Below, piece after piece: positions 1 through 11,334 of a stretch of DNA of 64,000 nucleotides; position 1 is the first letter of the stretch, and every line of letters begins with the position of its first letter. This DNA is from Bryum argenteum. Taxonomy: Eukaryota > Streptophyta > Bryopsida > Bryales > Bryaceae. Position numbers and translations under genes: made by a program. The notes beneath the pieces were generated by a model. The model searched no databases. It was not told the origin of the DNA and saw nothing but the letters and a program-made list of their open reading frames with translations. The stretch is from contig CM073323.1 in the NCBI GenBank assembly GCA_037043015.1, positions 18,051,758-18,115,757 on the forward strand. The letters are read 5' to 3'.

Positions 1-121
1 TTTTCTGCCACAACAACTTAAATAGATTCTGGTGCAAATTGACTTCGATACATGAGCAGCTGATATCACCATGAAAATTTACACAAGTTTTGGGTTGGTG
101 GTTGGATTTGCGGCACAGCAG

Positions 122-1816
122 GTTGCAATTGAGAAATTTTTGCCCCAGCTAGAGAAAACCACCATTGCAAAGTTGGAGGCAGCAATCACCAGACAGCTGA
201 AGACTCAATTTCAAACCTCCGGTCGGCAGACATTGCAGGTGATCTTGGGTACCATCATTCCGAGTTTGTAGTATCATTTGCTATATATGTTACCCTTGCC
301 GAAATGCTTCGTGCATGCATGACAGATTAATAACTTACGCTCCGATGTGTGAACCTGGTACTAGGATGCACTTCGAGCTGGTCTTGAAAGCTTAGTAATA
401 CCAGCTTTCGAAAGGTCCTGCCGAGCCATGTCTGAGCAACTCGAGGCTGCCTTCCAGGCGGGCATGGCTGAGCATACTTCGAATGCCCAGCAACAACTTG
501 CTTCGTCAAATACTGTTCTTGCCACGAATCTTCAGGTCGTTAAGGCTCACCCGTATGGTTGTTCTAGCTTTCTTATGGAATGCAGTCACGTGATCAATGC
601 ATCTCCAGTCTCAAAAGTATTGGTTTCTCGTACCAGTCTCAAAAGTATTGTTTGATTTAGCAGCTACACATTTATATATTCTGTTTTACACTGAATTCTG
701 GAGCTATGGACTTTGCAGGAAGTCATTAACAGCGCCTCGGGTCTTCTCAAAGTCTTGAATGAGGACCTGCAGGATTGCTCCGGGAAGTTAATTGAGCTTT
801 TGGAGACAGCCGGCGCCAACTTCATGCAATATGGCGAATTCAATCAGACTACAGGAAACTTGCCTGCACAGGTAGGGATGCAGAATATTGCTTCATCGTT
901 TGTTGAGGATCTCATCCACAAGAGTGGGTGTTTAAGAGGTACATAGCCACTTCATTGACTTCTGATCTTGGCGCAGGCGCTTTCGGTGGAGCATGTGGAA
1001 GAAACGTTGGATCCAACAATTGAGCTGAATAGACTTATCAAGGAAGGAAACTTTGAGGAAGCTTTCAACAAAGCCTTTTCATCGGGAGATCCTCAAATTG
1101 TTTCTTGGCTGTGTCTTCAGGTTGGCTTGTCCACTACTCTAAGAGGAGTAAATCAATGCAACTTTATTCATTTCTTGCTCTCATACTCGACATTAGGAGG
1201 ACATTCGCTAGTAGGAGGAATAGAAAACGCCCGAGGAGTATTTCAAATTCTTTTGGCACGTTATATCCTACCGTTTTCTAACGTTAACCATGCCAATTGA
1301 GCATGAGGGCAGTCAGTTACTACTATTGACTATGTAGTATTTCCACAACGAACATCTTTGTCTGAATTCGTTAAGTTTAACAAGGTGCATAGTTTTGGCC
1401 GATGCACAAGTAAAGCGTAAGTCTATATTTCATTGCAATTATTGTGGCAACATTGCTCATTCACACTACCGAAAGATGGTTCCTGATAACCTTTACTTTT
1501 GTGCCTGCAGCTCGACCCAAGTGCGCTTCTTGCAACGTCGCCGCCGCCTGTGAGCCAAGTAATATTGCTGCCTCTGGTGCGGCACTTGTCTTTCGATTTG
1601 CAGAAAGATACAGGGCACAAGCTGCTGTGGATCAAAGAGGCGGCACTAGCTCTGAACCCTCACGACCCACGCTTGGTGCCGCACATCCGGGCGTATCTGG
1701 AAGCGACTTACCAGAACTGCCACAAATTCATGAGCGAGACGAAGGTGCATGCCGAGCAGTCCATGTGTAGGCTTGTCATACATCTCATTAACTCATTGCT
1801 CAGCTCATGCAATTGA
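122..1816 (+). CDS. VCS: EDC4/VARICOSE, mRNA-decapping scaffold, C-terminal part (5' end outside window)
   Basis: Scaffold of the cytoplasmic mRNA-decapping complex, which brings DCP1/DCP2 together in P-bodies. Only the C-terminal region is here. Exons fit at 122-238, 365-535, 719-871, 977-1120 and 1511-1816, all with GT-AG borders and all phase 0. The joined protein has the typical plant VARICOSE tail: LEAAITRQLKTQFQTSGRQ, then VIPAFERSCRAMSEQLEAAF, AEHTSNAQQQL, then ELNRLIKEGNFEEAFNKAF and SWLCLQ, ending with a helical segment containing ALNPHDPRLVPHIRAYLE. The coiled-coil-like and alpha-helical C-terminal domain of the family matches this order. The first acceptor is a tandem CAGCAG, so exon 1 may start at 119 or 122. 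The last exon ends in VIHLINSLLSSCN plus stop, which resembles the usual plant ending, so the C-terminus is probably complete. Family assignment is by remembered similarity, not by search. Confidence 0.87.
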
Positions 1817-2465
1817 GGCTGTGGAGCTTGAAAACTAGGGTGAGCTAAACCGTATCAAAATTGAATGCGTCTGGAAGGGATCATGTGATTAAAACAAATG
1901 ACTTGAGTATAGATTTCAGAACCCAGTCTGTGGAAGAACCCTGTACAGATCTCGCGAGGTCACTTCCTCTATTTTGTGTCTAGATCCCATCAGCTCACAA
2001 GTATAGAAGTCCGATCTGTACAGAGGTAGTCAGTCATGACCCTTTATACTGGCTTTCGTAGTCCAAATGGGCGAGCTTAAGGCTTTTATAGTCTGGACCA
2101 GGAGGTTGGAAGGACCGTGAGTATGAATCATACAGTGGCTCATCACACTACTGTAGGTTTGCCTGGTTTCTCAGGAAGAATCAGGCTCTCATATCGACAG
2201 CAAGTCTTCTACACTCAAGGGACCCGAGTGTTTCTGTATTTTCAACCCTAAGGTTCTATAGTAAAGTGTCATCTTTTAATTTATTTCGTCACTCTCAAAC
2301 TTCTGACTGTACTATCGGATTCGGTGTATGTTACTAAAATCTCAATTGTTTCGGAGAAAGTCATGTCTGTTAAAATAGGACGTGTTTGTTGATGTGCCCA
2401 CTCCCACCGGTCCTGCTGTCCATTGTTGGCAACGTCTCTTGGGTTTTGAAACTGATAGTGTGGTA
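1817..2465. other. 3' flank of EDC4, no gene seen
   Basis: Contains the probable 3' untranslated region of the EDC4 gene. I see no coding-like exon or repeat in it up to the Stowaway-like MITE. Confidence 0.5.
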
Positions 2466-2567
2466 CTCCCTCTGTCCCATTATTATTGTCCAGTAGGTTC
2501 TCTCAAATCTACCTCGGGAGATACATTTGAGAGAACCTACTGTACAATTACAATGGGACAGAGGGAG
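2466..2567. mobile_element. Stowaway-like MITE, 102 bp hairpin
   Basis: A near-perfect inverted repeat that begins CTCCCTCTGTCCCAT and ends with its complement, flanked by TA on both sides (2464-2465 and 2568-2569). The terminal sequence and TA duplication are those of Stowaway MITEs (Tc1/mariner superfamily). The two arms nearly meet, so the transcript would fold into a small hairpin. Confidence 0.9.
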
Positions 2568-2569
2568 TA

Positions 2570-3031
2570 AAACCGTGCAGTTTATTCTTGTTCAGTAAGT
2601 TTTGAACTCTTGTGAGATGCAAGAGTTCTTAGTTAGGGTTATGGGGTGATTAGTGTAACGGGTAACCTTTGGGAAATAACACTATTTGCAACTCTCGTAA
2701 GATTAGTGTTCACTTTGGGTTGTCATTGTTATCAAAGTCCCTTGTCTTTTGTTCAAGCCACCAATTGCACCACTTCCAATAGATTCTTCCACTTGCAAGA
2801 AAGTGTGCATGCTCTCACATTTATTGTCTTGGTTCAACTATTATTGTTGTAACACTATGATTTGTGACATAATGACAAAAATTCAATCCAATTCACCAAA
2901 TCCTAGTTTGCCAGAGTGGGTCTTAGGTCGGCATCGCATACAAATCCATGCCTCGTTAATTGCTTTATATCACAAGGCCATGATTAAAGGTCTACATGTT
3001 ATCATCCGGCAAAGTTGGTGACAGATTTACG
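2570..3031. other. Intergenic, nothing recognised
   Basis: Short open frames only, with no splice-bounded coding pattern and no repeat I can place. Confidence 0.4.
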
Positions 3032-3035
3032 TTAA

Positions 3036-3295
3036 CCCCTAAATTTCCTTGTTGCAAAATGGTCTAAGTCACAAAATTTGACCTTCCTTTAGGTTAAGCT
3101 CAAAAAATCTCAATCTAAGAATTGTTTAAAAGATTCAACCGTAAGATCTCAAAGTTCACTTGACAATCTTCTTACATACCAAATTTGAACCGTTCATTCT
3201 TCCTCATTTGTGAGATTATAATGGTCAAAATTGGCTGAATTTTTCTCCTGCGGGAACCTCCAAAACCTGTTTCGGGTTTTAAGGAAAGTTAGGAG
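3036..3295. mobile_element. TTAA-flanked MITE, 260 bp, piggyBac-like ends
   Basis: Begins CCCCTAAATTTCCTT and ends in the imperfect complement AAGGAAAGTTAGGAG, flanked by TTAA at 3032-3035 and 3296-3299. It is a sister of the element at 12812-13071, in opposite orientation and of identical length. TTAA duplication with CCC/GGG termini is the signature of the piggyBac superfamily. There is no coding capacity. Confidence 0.8.
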
Positions 3296-3299
3296 TTAA

Positions 3300-4464
3300 T
3301 CACTTTACCGGTAGGCAAATTGTGTATGACTTTTGCTTCAACTAGTTCAATCTACAACAGCTCAACCAGCCCTTAAAAGTCCGGTTTAAGTTTGGAGGTT
3401 GGCTGATTGTTCGTGAAGCATTGGGCTGTCCAGCCCACTCCCTAAACTTGAGGATTAAATTACTTGGTTAAATTCTCAAGCTCAAGATCACACTGCACCA
3501 ATAAACTGATTACATATATATTTACAAAATCTTCACAATATTTCATGACAGTTTATACCACGATACATACCAATTTTTTTTCATATGAAAGTCGAATAGG
3601 AAGAGTTTTTTGACGTATCTTTTTGAAATTGAAATCTATAGGCCAAAAAACACATGCCTTTGTGAAAATATACGCCTATCTGGCTAAAGAAAAGTTCATG
3701 CTAAATGCAAACAATGCAACATTCCGGACACCTAACTCGGAGACGCTCTAGACCATCAAGCATCCCATCACTTCTTTCTCCTGTACACCTTGCAAGGCAC
3801 TAAGGTAGAGAGACCCATTCCCGACCGGCGACCAATAACCAATCAAGCCCAATTTCTAGATTTTGAAAGAACAGAGGTACCTCATTTGTATATTTGAGCA
3901 TGTGATCGGCTTTAGGTTCCACTTTAAACAATAATAACTATTTGAATGATGCAAATAAAATCACGAAACTTTTTGCATTCAACAAGAACCTTATGTTTGC
4001 ACACATGAAAAATTCTAAAAAATATATATACCCTAATATCATGTGCTAAAATCCTTAAGTGGTCGGTTATAGGTCTGTCTACCTTACTGCAGCATGCTCC
4101 TCAACCTCCATCTCTTTCTCCTCCAGCACCTGCTTACCTTTGCCCTCGACTCCAGCAAAAGAAATTGAAAAAATAATGTTATAAAAACACAAAATATATT
4201 GGATCTTACTTCATAGTTAAATGAATCGTATAAAACAGCCAAGCAGACAAACAAATTAAGGAAAAACAAAAAAACAAAGCAAAAGTAACAAGAAATATTT
4301 GAACGCTTACTCTGTAGAAGACTCTCACAAATCTTCACCCCTCTCTTTATCATCTGGTTTAAAAGTGTCTATTTGCAGGCTAGAGCAATCCCAATGCTTG
4401 ACCCTGCCACCATTACTTTAGGGTCGTGCCGTGAAGATTGGACCACATTCTCCGTTACATGATG
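3300..4464. other. Intergenic; one coding-looking orphan piece
   Basis: No complete gene. On the minus strand at about 4084-4160 a frame reads GVEGKGKQVLEEKEMEVEEH, which looks like a charged coding segment, but I cannot connect it to any other exon or family. The rest is AT-rich and unremarkable. Confidence 0.3.
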
Positions 4465-4477
4465 AAGAGCTCCGTAA

Positions 4478-4842
4478 GATAAATAGATAGATAGAAACTT
4501 CGGTCCTTTTCAAGGGGCCGGTGTGAATGAAGTGTCCGTTCGTAATGCTAATATCCTGATGGCCATTGGACAAGGGGAAATTAGAACAATACTACTTCCC
4601 CCTCTCGAGGGTGGACACTATAACTACGCTAGTTTCTAGCCTAGTTACTAGTGCCTTGAAGATACTTCACATAGTATCCCCCCAAAGGGCTTTGAGGTAC
4701 CCATACAACAAGGTCCAAGGACCTCCCACAATAGTTGGGTGGACTATAGTGGTGAGCACCACGTCGGCATGGGGAATAGAACCCACGATTTCCTCATTGA
4801 GGGGCCTAAGTCCTAACCACCAAGCCAAGGCTTGTGGTGCCT
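4478..4842 (-). mobile_element. tRNA-headed SINE, 365 bp, with 13-bp target duplication
   Basis: Full-length copy on the minus strand. The duplication AAGAGCTCCGTAA lies at 4465-4477 and 4843-4855. Read on its own strand, it starts AGGCACCACAAGCC and has a pol III A-box-like TGGCTTGGTGGTTAGG and a B-box-like GGTTCTATTCC. It ends in a (TCTA)n tail, here seen as tagatagatag at the left. It has the same length as the copy at 19363-19727. Confidence 0.9.
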
Positions 4843-5092
4843 AAGAGCTCCGTAACTTCAATGTCATGAAGAAAGCGACTCTAAAATTTGGAGCTCTTTG
4901 AGTCTGCTACTTTTTGTTACAATACGGAGTGCTGAAAATATCTAGACCAGAACAGCTGAATTGCACGACAAGATCTCAACGTTGCGGAAGAAGCAATCAA
5001 ATTGTGTTCCAAAGTCCAGAGTTGCCGAAGAGTTTGCCGGAGAATTCTTCTTCGCTAATTGAGATTAGACTCATCGCGATGCAGTCTTTACT

Positions 5093-5526
5093 TCATGGGA
5101 CTTGGGGTTGATTTGAGTGAGGGTGTTGAAACGTTTTAATTGAGTCAGCGCACTGTATCGGCGTGCGGATCGCTATCGTTGTTCCAAACCTGGGAATAAA
5201 GTGAATACCATACCCTGGAAGTACAAACTCTCCGCCCTGTTGTACCTCAACGCTGGCGATAAACATGATTACGTTGCCTCAGTAGAACAATGACATATAT
5301 ATTTACACAACCTTCACAACGTATCATAACGATTCAAAAACTTACCTTCTTTCAGCCAAAACATGAAGTTGTAATGCACGTTCTTCGTATCAACATCATG
5401 CACACAGACAAAATTCTGAGTGAAGCTCATCGTTGTGCACAATGTCTTTCCAACACGGCTTATATTGCTTACAAGGTCATAGGTAGAAGCCTCTATGATC
5501 GTTTTGCGTTTGGGAGAGAATCCCAT
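5093..5526 (-). CDS. Possible small oxygenase-like gene fragment (two exons)
   Basis: Two minus-strand exons fit together: one reaching at least 5526 down to 5346, and 5093-5277, with a 68-bp GT-AG intron in phase 1. The joined C-terminal part contains NFVCVHDVDTKNVHYNF, then FWLKEG, then VQQGGEFVLPGYGIHFIPRF and IRTPIQ, and stops at 5093. The G-E-F-x-L-P-x-Y-G pattern followed by a PR.G turn resembles the double-stranded beta-helix of Fe(II)/2-oxoglutarate oxygenases. However, I see no clear HxD metal motif and no distal His, so it may be inactive or a different fold. The upstream part is not resolved. The exon pair is more certain than the family name. Confidence 0.4.
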
Positions 5527-5660
5527 GGAAATTTACTTGACATATTTATCAATTATCTGCGATACGATGCAAAATAGAGTCATATTATGGTAATAGATAT
5601 AAATTTTATTGTTTATGCAAAACAAATACTTTGCAGACTGTATCAAGCTTGTAAACTTAC

Positions 5661-5846
5661 TGAGCGACCTCAACTCCTTTGCGACATGAATTAATCCATC
5701 CCCTCATGACCATCCTCTTGTCCTCCCACGAAATCCCTGCTACTTTGGAAACTTTGATCTCCTCCTCAATATTTACTTCTTCACCGAGTTTGTAGACTAT
5801 ACAATCAAGCTCTCTAAGTCTTGGAAGATCTTCACCTAGAATCACA
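5661..5846 (-). CDS. Unidentified coding-like exon
   Basis: A minus-strand open segment bounded by a TTCTAG-like acceptor near 5846 and a strong GTAAGT donor at 5660. It contains GEDLPRLRELDCIVYKLGEE and GISWEDKRMVMRGWINSCRK. The open frame continues upstream to 6010. It could be an earlier exon of the oxygenase-like fragment at 5093-5526, but I could not find a junction that keeps frame. No family recognised. Confidence 0.3.
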
Positions 5847-6064
5847 TCATAAACGATAATCGCTCTAATCTCATCCTCGTGAACGATTATCACCAAAAAT
5901 ACCAGCTTCTCCAAAGATGCAAACTGTTCGACGTATGCGCGCATTGTAAGTCCATCTCTCACTATCAATCTACGCACGACAAAAAGCTTCTTAACTGTTG
6001 CAGGGATCAAATATCAACACTCACAAAATTCGCACAATATATAAAATTTGCAAATGAGAAATAA

Positions 6065-6403
6065 ACTGATATTTAACTAATTCTGGACAAATTCATAGTC
6101 CAGAAATAATGTCGGCTGTCCGCCGATATTGCCTAAAGACTCCATCAGTAATCTTTGAAAGGTCATAACTCAGTCAAATTGTGTCCAAATTAAATATATG
6201 AGGTGTTTTTTGATATCTACGAAAATGTAGATGTCAAAAAACACCTCATATGTTTGATTTGGACAAAATTTGACTGAGTTATGGCCTCTCGGAAGTTGCA
6301 GATGTGGGGATGTATCGGCTGGCCACCGATAAAACCAGGGTTCTTCATTAGTTGCAAAAAGTCCATAAGTTGGAAATAAGTCCATAATTAGTTAAATATC
6401 AGT
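6065..6403. mobile_element. Long-hairpin MITE, 339 bp, TAA target duplication
   Basis: Begins ACTGATATTTAACTAATT and ends in the complement AATTAGTTAAATATCAGT, flanked by TAA at 6062-6064 and 6404-6406. The middle is a strong foldback around 6216, with arms near 6150-6215 and 6222-6290 carrying the pair gaggtgttttttga/tcaaaaaacacctc. A 3-bp TAA/TTA duplication fits Tourist-like (PIF/Harbinger) MITEs. Confidence 0.75.
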
Positions 6404-6410
6404 TAATACA

Positions 6411-8404
6411 ATGCACTTCAAATTGCTTTTAAATGAGCATCATAATAAATTTTTTTTAATGAATACAGTGTTTCTAGAATGCATTACCTTGAGTACCTAG
6501 AATCATCTTTTAGGCCCCAATTTAGCAGTACAATAGCGGATAAAAACCTAATACGGTTTTTTTCTATGAGCCATTGCGCTAGTCATCATTATGGCAAGGA
6601 GAGTTTGCGTCTCTGCCTTAGGATCAAACAATTTCAAACGATTACGAGTATTGGATATTAATTATATTATTGCGGTGTCCGACGCAAAACCCATATGGAC
6701 CTATGTTATAGCTCACCTCCCCTCTAGTGAAAACACATTAAGGTGGGTGTACTATCAGACAACTCATAATACCAAAAAAGTGGTAAAACTCAACCATGTT
6801 CTAGAAGGCAAAATTTTGAAGTACAATGGGTAATGAAATATAATTTAAGCTTGTTGACAGGGCGGCCCATGTGGTCTTGAGCGCGGATTTATGGGGCGAG
6901 CGCAAACCTTTTCGGTATTGGATTAATATGGTGCATAAGGCATTAACGGCCTTGATTTTTGTAATATGGAGACCGGCTATTTCCAGTGGACTGCGTTGGC
7001 AGACTGGTGACCGCCGGTCGTTTCATCAATTTCCAACAATGTGATTCGGACACATCGCCATTGGTCTGTTGTCTGTGCACCTATCCAGAATAATATAGGG
7101 GCGACCGGTGATCACCGGTCACCATCGTCTTGCACTTCAGGGGCATTGGAGCTCACCACTCTCAGTTTTTGCGCCTATAGTTTTTTGAGCAGTTGTTATT
7201 TTAAAGTTTTCTGACGGTTTTCTACAGGTTTTTAGGTTGTTCGAGGGCGAACTCAATGTTAGAAGTCACCAAGTCAGTCTAGTAGTGTTAGTTTTAGCAA
7301 GACACCGTTGGATTTTTAAACTTTGAAGGTTTTTGAACTTTGAACTTTGAACTTTGAAGTTTTTTGTTCCGCATCACTTTGAGATTCTGGTTGTTGAGCA
7401 CTATTTGCATATGGATTGGAATGAGAAGGCTTTTGCGCTGTCGAATGGAGGACTCCGACTTAGGTTAGAGAGCTTTTGTAGTTTAGTTTCTTTCATGGGA
7501 TTAATTGTGTACTGTGCACTTTGTAATGTGTAGGTTGAGAGCACTATGGCCGTGCTAGGGTTTGTGTGAGTGCATTCTCCCAATAAAGGATTGTCCGAAG
7601 TTCAGCCCGTTGTGCATTTGTGGTCTCTATCCTTTACTCTTTGTAAGCATTGTATAAGTTGCACGCTCCAATGTATGAGTAGGTGAGATGCGAGTGAGAG
7701 GTAAGGTTTCTTGTGCCACTTGTATCGTGAAGAAGGTGTCATTGCGTTGGACTTCTTTGCTGAAGTAGGGTGAACGAGCTTTGAGAGTGAATCAAGAGTT
7801 CGTACTATCTTGGGTTTAGGCGGAGAATACGGTGGAGGATCACTATACATTGATCATATTAAATAATTGTATTTGATGGTTGAATGCTATGTGGATTGCT
7901 TTTATCATTTGGTGAAATTTCTACTATTTGTTATGCATAGTGAATAGTATTGGTTGTTCAAGGGCGGATTTGGTCACTCTAGCACATTTTCTCCTCTCCA
8001 GAAGCGCAAACCTGATCTACAGGATCCCCACCAATCCTTCTACCACGGCAGTATATATATTTCGTGGGTGGACTTAAAGCACACGCAAGAGAGCGGTTGA
8101 ATTGTCGCACCCTTCGCTCACGGTAGCATCGAGAAGAGTTCCTTTTCTTGCCAAACACACTTTCGAATTACCCATCTTCACTGACTGCAGTCCGATTTTG
8201 AAACTCTCAAAAAATACAAACTGCGATTTTGCTTCACACAGCCAAGGATAATACTTAGGCAGTTGCGGCTAGATGGTGTTATGATTCAAAATCTTCTTAC
8301 TACCACGCGCCTACAATCTAGTGTTTCAAGAGCGTTCAACTCTTTGTTAATCGCTCCTATGAATTTGGTTGATATGCGACACGAAGGCCACTTACTGATA
8401 CGGG
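6411..8404. other. Intergenic, no supportable gene
   Basis: Open frames here lack splice support and family resemblance. A short AACTTTG tandem lies at 7332-7356. Parts of 6900-8000 look like old repeat sequence, but I cannot classify it. Confidence 0.35.
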
Positions 8405-8654
8405 TAACTTCTGGATCTTCATCATAGGACTGCAACATCATGCGCGCTGCCTCCGCTTAATCTGCTAATCCCTCGCGCCTTCTAGTCTCCCGAATACGAG
8501 CACCTTTGGCATGCAACAGCCGCTCAGCTTCTGCCTTGGCCGCCGCCGCTGCCCTAACTTGGGGTCCAGGACGCGAGATTTTCAGACGCTTTTGTGCCAA
8601 TCGAGTATTTCCCATTGCTGGATCTTGGAGCCACTGCTCGAGACAGTTTCTCAT
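8405..8654 (-). pseudogene. Alanine- and arginine-rich gene fragment, interrupted
   Basis: Minus strand. The frame runs NCLEQWLQDPAMGNTRLAQK, then an Ala/Glu-rich helix (AAAAKAEAERLLHAKG) and RETRRREGLAD, then a TAA stop. The same frame then continues with AEAARMMLQSYDEDPEVTRI up to a GTAAGT donor at about 8400. Uninterrupted coding character on both sides of one stop suggests a pseudogene or a fragment of a lost gene. I do not recognise the family. Confidence 0.35.
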
Positions 8655-9109
8655 CTAGATAGGCAACCACTCTACACTAGGTCTTGCAACAGCGATTTTG
8701 CACCATGCAACTTCAAACCAAATCAAGCTTTTGCACACCTTGCAGCACACCAACAACAAGAAACCAACAACAAGAAATCAGATCAGAAGCCAACGGACCT
8801 TCCCGCATTGCCGCACATATACAAGTGTGAATTTGTACTATCTTTTGTTTAACAACATGATATTTGTACTTTTGTTGTATTTTTCCAGACAATGATGTAC
8901 TCTTTGCAAGTTATAAAAGTACACATATTTATGCATTCCAATATTTTTTGAAGTAAAGTACAATTGTTTTATAATATTCATAAGTATTGTCAACATCATT
9001 GCCAAAAAAATTAATACTTTTGCGCTGAGAGCACTAATATTCCGGCCATTGAAGTTCGGGACCCCCTGAAATTCTTGCTGGTGACGTATTAAGTGCTCCA
9101 CTTTAGCAT
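8655..9109. other. Intergenic, nothing recognised
   Basis: AT-rich, only short frames, no repeat that I can place. Confidence 0.35.
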
Positions 9110-10619
9110 GCTTCGACCCCCCTCTCACTCGAAAGTAGGGACTAGTGTTCTCACTGGAAGGAAGGTGTCGTGGGAAACCTATTTACATGACGCGAGGTAC
9201 CATATGCTAACAAAAATATCCTGGTTGGCTACAAGGATTTTGGCCGCTAGAGAAAGTCTTTTACCTCCGTGTGAGCTGAGTTAATTGCGGATCTTGAGTA
9301 GAACTTTGGTGTCGTTATCTTCGAAGCAGACCTCGCTTCCATATAGGAAGCCCATGTATTTTGTAGTCTCTCCTCGCACAAGCCACTTTAGGCTGAGGTC
9401 TTTGCTCAAGTTCCACTCATTAGGCCTAGTAGACGCCTAGTTGACTTGCGCCAATCAATGTTGGCACCAAAGGCTGCGCAAAATAAGTCGGTCACCAAAG
9501 GTTGCCCAAAATAATTCGACCACCGAAGGCTGCGCAATATAAGTCGATTACCAAAGGCCGCGCGAAATAAGTCGATCACCTTTCTTGTGCAGTCCAGCTA
9601 GCGGCATTACCGTGTAGGAAGAGCACGGTGCTATCCGTGAACCTTTGAACTCGCATCACAGAATCATCAAACATGCTAAGACCTTCAATTTTGTATTTTG
9701 GATCGTTGAGGAGGTGAGTGAAAACGTCTATTACAAACAAGTACAGGTAGGGTGCGAGGGGGCACCTTTGCCTTATCGAACGCTATAACTCAAAGTTTTT
9801 GGGTCTCTAGTTATTAACCAAGATGGAGGACTGCGTGTTGTCGTACAATGGAGTTGTTCACTTCATGCAGGTATTTGAGAATCCCAGCTTGCAAATGGTT
9901 TCTTCAAGAAATGTTTAGTTGATTTGGTCCTACGCCTTTTTGAAGTCCTGAAGTAGAAATACCACGTATTTTGTAGTCTCTCCTTAGACCAAACAATCCC
10001 TTCTTTTGCTAGAAGGGTTTATCAAGAATACAACGCTCCTTAACAAAGGTTGTCTCTACAGGAAGCATGCATTTCGGCAAAATCGACTACATTCTGTATG
10101 CGAGGAATTTTGCTGACAGCTTATAGGAAGCGATAAGCACTATGATGGGGGCGTAAATTCCGCACATTTGTTTGCGAGCCCCGTTTGGGAATAAAGGAAG
10201 TGAGGTCGTATTTGATGTCGGCCGCGAGCTCACCACGGTTTAGCACTTCCTGCAACATAGTGTTTTACCACCATATTCGATATTTTGGGAGATTTCCAAC
10301 CTCTCTCTTCAATGACAATTTAGCTCGACTCGAGCTAAACTATGATTTTCCCAATATCATGCAATTTTCCCATTGTAATGAATTTGGCCTTGTGAGGTCA
10401 AGAGCCACCGAATCCCAAACTTTCACCCTCACTTCTGGAGGAAAAGAATCGTAAACCGGCACGCTTTGCCGGAGGGGATGTCTTTCAAGGCTTCCCGTAG
10501 CTCCTCCCATTCGACCGCTCTAGTTAATGTGCGGTTCATGCACGCCGTGGTTAGAGTGAGGACAACGGCCACACAGGAGCGTCCGGCTTCGAGGTTCCCT
10601 TTCAACAACAAGGTCTTTA
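9110..10619 (-). mobile_element. LINE reverse-transcriptase remnant
   Basis: Decayed non-LTR retrotransposon ORF2 on the minus strand. From high to low coordinates it shows RAVEWEELREALKDIPSGKA near 10460-10540 (start of the RT domain), NRGELAADIKYDLTSFIPKR near 10170-10245, and RCPLAPYLYLFVIDVFTHLL near 9700-9780 (the QGCPL block). Next comes RFTDSTVLFLHG near 9615-9645, where the catalytic FADD has become FTDS, then KYMGFLYGSEVCF near 9335-9370, and KRLSLAAKILVANQ with WYLASC near 9190-9275 (thumb). Several stops and frame changes separate these blocks, so it is dead. The FTDS change alone would remove a metal-binding aspartate. A four-copy tandem repeat has expanded inside it at 9465-9576. 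Confidence 0.85.
9465..9576. repeat. 28-bp tandem repeat, 4 copies
   Basis: Four head-to-tail copies of a unit like CACCAAAGGCTGCGCAAAAT plus AAGTCGGT, each 28 bp, diverged by a few bases. The period is not a multiple of 3, so the expansion would have broken the LINE frame. Confidence 0.85.
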
Positions 10620-10912
10620 GGCCCACTTTATACACAGGCTAGGGCTCGCCGGAGAGGGGGGCCGGATTCAACGGCCAGAGTTTGGACCCAAGTTGGAAGT
10701 TCGGGCCAGGTGTCCCAATTGCATCACTTCGGCCCCAACACTTTGGCGCCAAAACAGTGCCACATAGGATGCCACATAGGATAAATTGAAGTTCCGGTTG
10801 GGCCCTACTATAAAGCCCTTGGGCCCGATTTGAAAGAATCGAGCCATTTTATTGGTTGAAATTTGAAGAAATCGGGCCAGCCCTAAATCTGGCCCCAAGT
10901 ATAAAGTGGCCC
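10620..10912. mobile_element. Tourist-like MITE, 293 bp, TTA duplication
   Basis: Begins GGCCCACTTTATAC and ends GTATAAAGTGGCCC, flanked by TTA at 10617-10619 and 10913-10915. Its termini resemble those of the element at 28034-28203 (GGGACACTTTATA), suggesting related PIF/Harbinger-type MITEs. Confidence 0.75.
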
Positions 10913-10944
10913 TTAGTATTCAACTCCCGATAGAATCACTAAAT

Positions 10945-11334
10945 AAAGGCACCTATCGTCTTTGGCTTCCGAAGGGAGCGTCCCCGATCAAGGAGTTTTG
11001 TGGTACAGGTATTCCGATTGCAGGATTAATTTGTGAAACTCAAATAAGTCTTTTGAGCAGCGATCCCCGACGATGGCCGCCACCGCGTTCTGGCGAGCCT
11101 CCAGTACCGACCAATCTGATCCAGAACCGATTGTGCTTCAATCAAGGCTCCTATCGTCTTTGGCTTCCGAAGGGAGCGTCCCCGATCAAGGAGTTTTGTG
11201 GTACAGGTATTCCGATTGCAGGATTTGTGAAACTCAAATAAGTCTTTTGAGCAGCGATCCCCGACGATGGCCGCCACCGCGTTCTGGCGAGCCTCCAGTA
11301 CCGACCAATCTGATCCAGAACCGATTGTGCTTCA
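10945..11334. repeat. Tandem duplication, two ~195-bp units
   Basis: The segment starting CTATCGTCTTTGGCTTCCGA occurs at 10953 and again at 11151, and the two units are almost identical through TCCAGTACCGACCAATCTGA. The first copy carries a small insertion (attaa). It duplicates the upstream part of the small ORF at 11267. Confidence 0.9.

Noticed and set aside
6860-7990. Possible retroelement terminal-repeat fossil
   Set aside because: Only vague resemblance (tract near tgaatcaagagttcgtactatc); no paired repeat, primer site or coding domain was found.
9465-9576. Regular 28-bp repeats resembling a CRISPR array
   Set aside because: Units are directly adjacent with no spacers and lie within a LINE remnant of a plant genome; simple tandem expansion.
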